The position numbers were made by a program, and so were the translations under genes. 64,000 nt of DNA, from positions 28,361,727 through 28,425,726 of the forward strand of contig CM043703.1 in assembly GCA_023935145.1 (NCBI GenBank). The letters are read 5' to 3'. The notes under the pieces are model-generated. The model had not been told where the DNA came from. It made no database searches and worked only from the letters and a program-made list of their open reading frames with translations. This document shows positions 56,431 through 64,000 of the stretch, piece by piece. Origin of the DNA: Bretschneidera sinensis. Lineage: Eukaryota; Streptophyta; Magnoliopsida; Brassicales; Akaniaceae. Positions within the stretch are counted from its first letter, which is position 1, and every line of letters starts with the position of its first letter.

Positions 56431-57652
56431 TTTTGACCCTTACCTATATTTTAATGATGACAAAACACAACTCTTATTATACTAATAGTTCTATCTAAGT
56501 GTATTAAGTGATAAAGGCATTCAACCAATGATCAAAGTGCAAGAACTCAACTCGAATCAAACACCAAGTCAAGATAAAAGATCTAGTATATGAACAAGGT
56601 ATTTAAACAAGTTGTAAATCTCACTGGTTCAGATAAAAAGCTTTTCTTATGGCTCCTTTTGAAAAAGCTTTTTTACATAACTTTTCAATCAAACGTTTTA
56701 AGTTAAAAACTTTTCAAAACATGAAAACTGGGTTGTTAACCAACCCAGTCAATTGGGTACTTATACTAGAAGACTAATATATGGGACAATATATCCCCAG
56801 TCAACTAGGTCACACATACCAGTCGACTGGTACTTTAGGTAGAAGGTTCCCAGTCGACTGGTAAGTCACACCCAGTCGATTGGTACCTTTAACAGCCTTT
56901 AAAAATGTGATTTTTAACTTGTACCAGTCAACTGGTACTAAGTCTCAGTCGACTGGTAGTTCAAAAAATATGACCGTTGAGACGCGAGATTTCAGCACAA
57001 ATTGCACCAAATCGTATCAGAACAATACAAAGCGGCCATATTACATCAAGGCTATATAAACCCACTCTATTGAGCATTTTAAAAATAGACTTTATACATT
57101 CAATTAAGTTTTTATTCATTGATACAAAAAAGCTTTCAAATATTTATTGTTGAGCCATTCTTCAAGCTTTACCTTGAAAAAGAGATATTCAGTTATGTAA
57201 GCTTTCATTGTTGTCTCTCTACTATTTACTTTACAACATTTATTGTAAAGGGATTAGCTTCCGAAAGGAAGAGATTAGCTTCCGAGAGGAAGGGATTTTA
57301 GCTTCCGAGAGGAAGGGATTTTTGCTTCCGAGGGGAAGGGTTTTGCTTCCAAGACGAAGGGATTGATTGTAAGGTTTGTGTAACACCCGTTAAGTTGCAC
57401 GACTTAAGTTTCTTAGTGGATTACTTCAAGGAGGTTCCTTAAAGATAGTAGACGTAGGGTCAGAACGAATCTGATATTGCCGAACCACTATAAACTGGCT
57501 TTACATCCTCTATTCCTTAAACTCTTTTATTTACAACACATTATTTGTTTACATGCTTGTGGGTTATTTGTTTTTATAAACTTGTGTTTAATCAGCAAAA
57601 GATTTTTAAAAACCCAATTCACCCCCCTCTTGGATTGAAACCTCAGTCTACA
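56431..57652 (+). repeat. 3' LTR of the SIRE element
   Basis: This 1,222-bp copy is longer than the 5' LTR mainly because the GCTTCCGAGAGGAAG-type repeat has five copies here (57254-57360) against three. About eight self-complementary motifs lie at 56744-56960. The first dinucleotide is TT instead of TG. Confidence 0.93.
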
Positions 57653-57657
57653 ATGCA

Positions 57658-58334
57658 TATGAACAATGATATAAAATATGCATATGAACAATAATATAAA
57701 AACAAACATGAATTTAAATATTTAAATTGGCTATCCTGATTATTCTCAAATTATTATTGAAAGAAATTTCACTAAATTCCTCTCCTCATCAATCACATCA
57801 AATCATACATCATAGCTTGTCATGATGCCCTAAATTTCATCTCCTCATAATTCGTACCAAAACATCAACATAGCTCATTAAGAATTTCACTTATCACTTT
57901 TATTATTAAATCAACTTATTATTCCAAAAATATTATTTCTCACATAATAATTTTCTACATGTCCAAAATTCTTATCATACCTATCAATCAATTTTTCATC
58001 TACCACCAAAGCATAAGCTATTAATTTATTTTAATATTTCACTAGATATTTCATTTTTTATCTAGAGTACTTAAAGTAAATCTAACTCATCACGTAGCAC
58101 TTAGAGCTAACCGTGGATCACCTCATTGCCTTTCCTGCTCTTCTCAGCAATTTCTCTCGGTTGTTAATCGTCAACACCTGACATAATATTTATTTTAAAT
58201 CTCTAACTTATTCTTCAACTCTTCATAATTTACACCCTTTGAAAATTCCCACTTTGAGTTCCGAGAGATTCCATGTATGCTAAATTTCAAAAATAAACTT
58301 CACACTATTACCTTCTGTTTTTCTTAGCGCTTCC
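57658..58334 (-). repeat. Tekay LTR, right segment (interrupted again)
   Basis: It continues the LTR broken at 47430 (GAACAATGATATAAAATATG onward, matching 12353 in Tekay-2). It follows that LTR through the CACGTAGCACTTAGAGCTA and CACCTGACATAATATTTAT blocks and is cut at about 58334 (...CTTAGCGCTTCC) by the Athila LTR. Confidence 0.87.
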
Positions 58335-59616
58335 TCATGAGAAAAAAATATTGCATATTTTGGCCACTTAATTTACATTTTTTAGCTTAGGATTTTGTTA
58401 CTTTGAGTTGTTTTCATTGTTTTTCAGGTTTATAAGCACTGGGAAAGGAGTTTCACTAAAATTGCCAGAATTTCCCGTACAAATCAATCATCTTTGAAAA
58501 TTAAACTGTATTGATTTAAGAAGAACCAGGATATGAACCATATATGCTTAGAGAGATCCAGAAGTCTATTTTCTGGAGAATTTTACGGCTCGTAAAAATG
58601 ATTTTTCTACAGAAAGTTATGGCTGTTTTAGTAGACAAAGGTCAGGCTATGCGGGATTTCAGCGTGAACAGAAGTTTGAAGGGCATATGAAGACTTAAAT
58701 CCCACATCCCACATTGGTTGGAAACACATTTCTATATCCCACATCCCACATCAGATTGGAAACACATTGCACTCGTGGTATTTGCCTATATAAGACCCAC
58801 TCCACTTCATCATTCAGTGTACAATTCCTGAGCCACTTTGGTGTTTACCGGTGGACGTCCGCTAGCATTCTGGTAGATCTCGAAGGCTTTGTCACCACGA
58901 GGGGAAGCACCACCCGTCAGCGAGTGAAATTTCTCCCATGTAAAGTTATTTATTTATTTCTTTACATTTAATTGTTTTAGTTTAAATGTTTAGCACTTTT
59001 ATTATGAATTGTAGTTTTATAGTTATGAGTGGCTAGACTCTTCAGCTAAGGTTGAGGATGAAGCCCCGCCGTTGTTTGGCGTAGTAGTTCAGATTTGCTT
59101 GTACAAATTTGACAATTTTTAGTATAAATGTTCTGTCAATTATTTGAGTTAATCTTATAATTGATTGAGTTTAAATTATCTGTTGGATATTCCTTGTGTT
59201 TCATCTGATGGATACATTGAATGCTTTTCGATTAAATTGGATTTCCTTTGTGATTTGTTGAGAGCGGATACATTGGATGCTTTTGGTTTAGTTGGGATAT
59301 TATTTGTTTTTTTGTCTTATAGTTGGATTCATGGAATGTTTTGATAGGCTATATTTTTAGAACATATATGCTTAACTTTGGTGGGGCGGATTCGGAAACC
59401 TTAGTGTTTTTATTATTAGTTTTAAAAATCAATTTAGTTTAATTTTAATTTCTTTTGCAAATTATCATCTGAAATTCAGAACTAGGTTAAGATAGAGTTA
59501 GTTTAGATTGAAAATATACTTTCACAACGCAATTCCCTGTGGATTTGACCTCGCACTTGCACAACGCTATACTACAAACGACCCATGCACTTGCGAGTAA
59601 TTTAAAACTCACAACA
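58335..59616 (+). repeat. 5' LTR of the Athila element
   Basis: By alignment with the 3' copy (TGATGAGAGAAAAATATTGC) this LTR starts at 58335, reading TCATGAGAAAAAAATATTGC, and ends ...AACTCACAACA. It contains TATATAAGACC at 58788 (TATA-like) and the CCCTGTGGATTTGACCTCGC region near the 3' end. Confidence 0.9.
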
Positions 59617-59622
59617 AGTTTT

Positions 59623-59640
59623 TGGCGCCGTTGCCGGGGA
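59623..59640 (+). other. Primer-binding site of the Athila element (Asp-tRNA type)
   Basis: TGGCGCCGTTGCCGGGGA lies six bases after the LTR. This is the conserved Athila/Tat primer site, complementary to the 3' end of Asp-tRNA. Confidence 0.9.
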
Positions 59641-59752
59641 ATTGTTTGGTTTGTGAAATTTTTTTGTCTGAATTGATTTTATTTTTCTACTAGTTAGTTA
59701 TCAATTTAAAAAAAAAATTATAATTTAATTTAATTTAATTTTTTTTAAAAAA

Positions 59753-60427
59753 ATGTGGATGAATCCAGCGCCGGTTTCATAGTCTTTAGAGGACGCCTTC
59801 AAGGATTTCATTAAAATGATCGGCTCGTCCCTCAATGCTGCCAACACATTCAACGTTGATAGCTGTTCCATCTGTGCTAGTCCTCTGCATTTAGTACAAA
59901 ATTGTCCATCAATGCCGGCTTTTGCCGAGTATCCCATGGAACAAATGAATGCTTTCAATGAGTGTTGTTGGCAATCAAATGGATCTTACTCTGAAACATA
60001 CAATCCAGGGTGGTGGGACCACTCTAATGTTTCATGGACGCTGAACCAACTGAGGAATCAGGGAGGAGACCCTTATCATGCTCACAATCAATACCCTCTC
60101 GAATTTCCTCCACCAATTCCAAGTTATGGTCACTCAGCTTATCCAGCACCATAAGCCGCTTACCAAGCTCCCATTCAAGCGCCAGTGTCGGTTTCACAGT
60201 CATTGGAGGACGCTCTCAATGATTTCATGAAAATGACTAGCCAATCTATGAGTGAAGTGATGAGTGCAACAATAGAAAACACCCAAGCGATTGCCACACT
60301 AGAGAGTCAAATTGATCAAATCGCAAGTTACGTGGGTGAAGGAGAGGAAGGAACGTTCCCCAGTCAAACTGATCCTAACCCAAAGGAACAGTTTGCGGTG
60401 GAAAATTTATTAACTCCTATGCATTAG
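59753..60427 (+). pseudogene. Athila gag C-terminal remnant with internal duplication
   Basis: From ATG 59753 the frame reads MWMNPAPVS, a stop, then SLEDAFKDFIKMIGSSLNAA. It continues with the knuckle-like CSICASPLHLVQNCPSMPAF and the Pro/Tyr-rich stretch YNPGWWDHSNVSW typical of Athila gag. After a stop at 60152 a second block (SQSLEDALNDFMKMTSQSMS, LESQIDQIASYVGEGEEGTF, PSQTDPNPKEQFAVE) repeats the first 55 bases of the remnant. The large N-terminal capsid region is missing. Confidence 0.8.
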
Positions 60428-60436
60428 CAGGAATAA

Positions 60437-61333
60437 GTGCAATCAATTGTCCCATTGAGGTCTGGGAGACAAGTGCACAACCAAGTGGAAGAGAACCCTG
60501 CTATGCACCAAGGGCAAGAAAGTGGCAACAATGAGAAGAGAGATGCTGAGCCATCTACAGCCACGCCTATTATTAATGATCTCTCTAGGTCGTTTTTACC
60601 TAAAGCGCCTTACCCTGAGAGACTACAAACGCCCAAGAAAGAAGGGAAGTCTGAGGACATTTTGGAGGCATGCTTTGCTCAATTTGAAGATGATTTGGAT
60701 TTAGATAAGTTGTTTGAGCAAGCAAATGCTACTTTGGAGTCTGCTCCTCAAAAGATCAGTGAGACGGAGGAAACCACAACACCTGAACCCCCCAAGAAGG
60801 AACTTAAGCCTTTATCGGACAATCTTAAGTATAAGTTCCTAGGTCCAGCAGATTCTTTGCCTATAATGATAGCTTTAGATTTGGGTGATGCTCCAGAGGA
60901 GAAATTATTGGACATCTTAAGAGAGCATAAGGAAGCTATAGGCTGGACTATTGAGGATGTCAAGGGAATCAACCCCTCGTTGGTAATACACACGATACAT
61001 ATGGAGGAGAATGCCAAGCCATCGAGGAAGTCACAAATAAGGCTCAACCCTGCTATACAAGAGGTTGTGAGGGCAGAAGATATTAAGCTTTTAGAGGCAG
61101 GGATCATTTATCCCATCTCTGATAACAAGGGGGTGAGCCTGATTAAAGTCATGCTTAAACGTGCTGAATTGACGGTAGTAAATAAAGACGACGAGTTGGT
61201 TCCAACTCGAGTTCAGTCAAGATGGAGAAAGTGTCTAGACTACCGTAAATTGAATGCTGCCACTAGGCCTGATCATTTTCCATTCCCATTTATTGATCAG
61301 ATGGTGGAGCGTTTAGTTGGGCATGTTTACTAA
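60437..61333 (+). pseudogene. Athila pol remnant: linker and start of reverse transcriptase
   Basis: 298 codons are open in one frame: LRSGRQVHNQVEE, a linker with FLPKAPYPERLQTPKK, then LKPLSDNLKYKFLGPADSLP and ILREHKEAIGWTIEDVKGIN. The RT start follows: SRKSQIRLNPAIQEVVRAED, LLEAGIIYPISD, and KCLDYRKLNAATRPDHFPFP with FIDQMVERLVGHVY. The retropepsin that should lie between the linker and KPLS is absent. RT stops before the FxDxxxGY motif, where the sequence joins 3' untranslated DNA (TTAAACTTAGCGCTCATGGG). Two large deletions are therefore evident, although the frame survives. Confidence 0.85.
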
Positions 61334-62717
61334 TGTTGGGTCTGGCTGAAGACGTTAAACTTAGCGCTCATGGGAGGCACCCCACAACTTATCTTTTATG
61401 TTTATTTATTTATTATTTCGCATTTTTATGATTAATGTTTGTTTCCAGTATTTTTTGTTTTCCAGTTTTTTTTTATTTTTCAGGGACAATGCGTACTTCA
61501 GTTCAAGTTTGGGGGTATGCTATGAGCCATACCAATCTAGATAGTTCTTCATATCTTAGGTCAACTCTTTCCATATTAGTCATACATTGGGATCAATGTG
61601 TAATTTAAGTTTGGGGGTATGGGAGACACATCACACACTTTTTCCTAATTTGTTGTCTTTTTGTCGTAAAGATAAATACATGTTCATGTTCGTCTAAAAA
61701 TTTTGGTTGTTCTGAAAAATTGTGATGTGATTTCATTGGTGAGTTTAAAACTTTGAACACATGATCTGATGATAGAGTTTAAACTTTACTTACTTACTTT
61801 AGGCATTTTCGAGAATTCACATGTTTGATCTAATCTAACACGAGCACATTAGCACATATTTGTGTGAGGTATGACAAGTGAGTTGAATGTATATGTTTCC
61901 TTATCTTAACTGAAACCGGATGACTTGTTGGATAAACACTTGGGCATATATAAAAATAAAAATAAAAAAACAACTAATACTACTAATATTTATAATGATC
62001 ATCATCAATAAACTTTCCGCTGAGTAACTGGACCTCTTGCCTCAGTAAGCAGTGAGTGTTCACGTCAAAAGGTGAGAATTTTATTCATAATGATCATTGC
62101 AAAACTTTCCGCTGAGTAACTGGACCTCTTGCCTCAGTAAGCAGTGAGTGTTCACGTCAAAAGGTGGAATTTTGCTTGGTAGTATTAAGGCCGGTTTAAT
62201 TTCATAGCCTTTTTGACTCGAGTTAGTAAGTCCTTAGGGGTGTCTTTACACCTAATGCCCTAAAACCATCTGGCTTGGGAGTCATTGACTCAACACTCGC
62301 TACATGGGTCAATTAGAAAGCTTAAGGGAACTAGACATAGCCGTGCCTTATAAAAAAAAAAACTATGCCTTTTTCGTTCATTTTGATGGAAAATTCGGTG
62401 AATCTTGAGACATGGAGACCTTACACATTAGAGTTACTTGGAAGCTTCATTTTTATATGCTAATTCACCTTACACTGATTCAAGCTTGTGATGCCTTAAC
62501 CTACCTTTTGTAAGTAATTAGATTTTAACTTTTCTATTCATTGCGAAGATGGGTTTATCTTTTTAAGCTTGCCCATGAATGAATCTCATGATTTTGAATG
62601 CTCCTTAAATTTTTGGATACCATGAATACTGAACTTATCTTTATAATCTTTGTTGTTCATTTAGTTTTTTATTTTGTTTTGCTAAGGGACTAGCAAAATT
62701 TAAGTTTGGGGGTATTT
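61334..62717 (+). other. Athila 3' untranslated region with repeated polypurine tracts and a 92-bp duplication
   Basis: No coding region. AAGTTTGGGGGTAT occurs at about 61506, 61606 and 62702; only the last abuts an LTR. The block AACTTTCCGCTGAGTAACTG...CACGTCAAAAGGTG is present twice, at 62011 and 62103, 92 bases apart. Confidence 0.75.
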
Positions 62718-64000
62718 GATGAGAGAAAAATATTGCATATTTTGGCCACTTAATTTACATTTGTTAACTTAGGATTTTGTTACTTTGAGTTGTTTTCATT
62801 GTTTTTCAGGTTTATAAGCACTTGGAAAGGAGTTTCACTAAAATTGCCAGAATTTCCCGTACAGATCAATCATCTTTGAAAATTAAACTGTATTGATTCA
62901 AGAAGAACCAGGATATGAGCCATATATGCTTAGAGAGATCCAGAAGTCTATTTTCTGGAGAATTTTACAGCTCGTAAAAATGATTTTTCTACAGAAAGTT
63001 ATGGTCGTTTTAGTAGACAAAGGTCAGGCTATGCGGGTTGTGCGGGATTTCAGCGTGAACAGAAGTTTTGAAGGGCATGTGAAGACTTAAATCCCACATC
63101 CCACATTGGTTGGAAACACATTTCTATATCCCACATCCCACATCGGATTAGAAACACATTGCACTCGTGGTATTTGCCTATATAAGACCCACTCCACTTC
63201 ATCATTCAGTGTACAATTCCTGAGTCACTTTGGTGTTTACCAGTGGACGTCCGTTAGCATTCTGGTGGATCTCGAAGGCTTTGTCACCACGAGGGGAAGC
63301 GCCGCCCGTCAGCGAGTGAAATTTCTCCCATGTAAAGTTATTTATTTATTTCTTTACATTTAGTTGTTTTAGTTTAAATGTTTAGCACTTTTATTATGAA
63401 TTGTAGTTTCATAGTTATGAGTGGCTAGACTCTTCAGCTAAGGTTGAAGATGAAGCCCCACCGTTGTTTGGCATAGTAGTTCAGATTTTCTTGTACAAAT
63501 CTGACAATTTTTAGTATAAATGTTCTGTCAATTATTTGAGTTAATCTTATAATTGATTGAGTTTAAATTGTCTGTTGGATATTCCTTGTGTTTCATCTGA
63601 TGGATACATTGAATGCTTTTTTGATTAAATTGGATTTCCTTTGTGATTTGTTGAGAGCGGATACATTTGATGCTTTTGGTTTAGTTGGGATATTCTTTGT
63701 TTTTTGTCTTATAGTTGGATTCATGGAATGTTTTGATAGGCTATATTTTTAGAACATATATGCTTAACTTTGGTGGGGCGGATTCAGAAACCTTAGTGTT
63801 TTTATTATTAGTTTTAAAAATCAATTTAGTTTAATTTTAATTTCTTTTGCAAATTATCATCTGAAATTCGGAACTAGGTTAAGATAGAGTTAGTTTAGAT
63901 TGAAAATATACTTTTACAACGCAATTCTCTGTGGATTCGACCTCGCACTTGCACAACGCTATACTGCAAACGACTCGTGCGCTTGCGAGTAATTTAAAAC
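62718..64000 (+). repeat. 3' LTR of the Athila element (last few bases beyond the window)
   Basis: It starts TGATGAGAGAAAAATATTGC directly after the polypurine tract and matches the 5' LTR to the last base of the window (...GAGTAATTTAAAAC). About eight terminal bases should follow. Confidence 0.9.

Larger units (their letters stand above)
47431..57652 (+). mobile_element. Complete SIRE-type Ty1/copia retrotransposon
   Basis: A 10,222-bp element with LTRs starting TGTTGACCCT (5') and TTTTGACCCT (3'), both ending CAGTCTACA, and the target duplication ATGCA at 47426-47430 and 57653-57657. Order: 5' LTR, initiator-Met-tRNA primer site, gag with a CCHC knuckle and a coiled-coil tail, protease, integrase, RT, RNase H, a third ORF, polypurine tract (AAAGAGGGAGAT) and 3' LTR. 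The integrase-before-RT order defines copia. The long gag, WVPK linker, [11 protein letters not shown] box and extra 3' ORF point to the SIRE/Maximus lineage. Confidence 0.93.
58335..64000 (+). mobile_element. Internally deleted Athila-type Ty3/gypsy element (runs off the window)
   Basis: Two direct LTRs (58335-59616 and 62718 to at least 64000) enclose only 3.1 kb. The Asp-tRNA-type primer site and the AAGTTTGGGGGTAT polypurine tract are Athila features. The interior retains only the gag end, a protease-less linker and the start of RT, then jumps to the 3' untranslated region. The element is non-autonomous. It inserted into the Tekay LTR; the right target duplication is outside the window. 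Confidence 0.88.

Noticed and set aside
1..64000. tRNA, rRNA and microRNA genes
   Set aside because: No complete tRNA-like A/B-box pair with cloverleaf arms, and no rRNA sequence, was found by eye. The long inverted repeats present are explained by transposable elements.

Overview
The window is AT-rich nuclear DNA of a flowering plant, most likely a eudicot. The evidence is Tekay and Athila Ty3/gypsy elements, a SIRE-type Ty1/copia element, a Mutator-like element (MULE), Tourist-type MITEs, a type I MADS-box gene, a CBL1-like gene and an MSI1 gene fragment with an intron. Most of the sequence is nested transposable elements. Only two protein genes look open from start to stop: a type I MADS-box gene (16736-17272, minus) and a small GRF zinc-finger gene inside the MULE (33273-33689, minus).

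Layout. 1-1060: Athila-like LTR sequence in a head-to-head arrangement, inserted in the integrase of a plus-strand Tekay element whose end and LTR run to 3724. 3725-4450: decayed Tat/Ogre-like gag. 5654-13418: complete minus-strand Tekay element with target duplication GACTA and LTRs of unequal length. 13531-14605: non-autonomous terminal-inverted-repeat element carrying the first exon of an MSI1/RBBP4-type WD40 gene. 16736-17272: MADS-box gene. 18849-34180: MULE bounded by the 9-bp duplication TTGATTATA. A second complete Tekay element (18936-27972, duplication CTAAC) sits in its left inverted repeat. Inside the MULE, a broken mudrA-like transposase gene (plus) faces the GRF gene (minus).

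35439-38206: eight-exon CBL1-like calcium-sensor gene (minus) with two splice or frame lesions, so probably a pseudogene. 39317-40137: a short tandem repeat and two Tourist MITEs. 40203-46452: unclassified LTR-like DNA with a 47-bp and a roughly 75-bp tandem array. A 3.3-kb near-perfect palindrome of two inverted LTRs (42229-45527, duplication CTCAT) is inserted in it. 46453 to the end: a Tekay LTR split twice, by a complete SIRE-type copia element (47431-57652, duplication ATGCA) and by an internally deleted Athila element (58335 to beyond the window).

How the parts relate. Target duplications give an insertion order: the MULE predates the Tekay element inside it, and the unclassified tandem-repeat DNA predates the palindrome. 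The Tekay LTR at 46453 predates both the copia and the Athila insertions. All retroelement coding regions seen here carry stops, frameshifts or active-site changes, so none looks autonomous. The points most worth following up are the TSD-flanked LTR palindrome, the convergent GRF gene in the MULE at the position that mudrB holds in maize MuDR, the MSI1 capture, and the repeated self-complementary motif in the copia LTRs and ahead of its third ORF.
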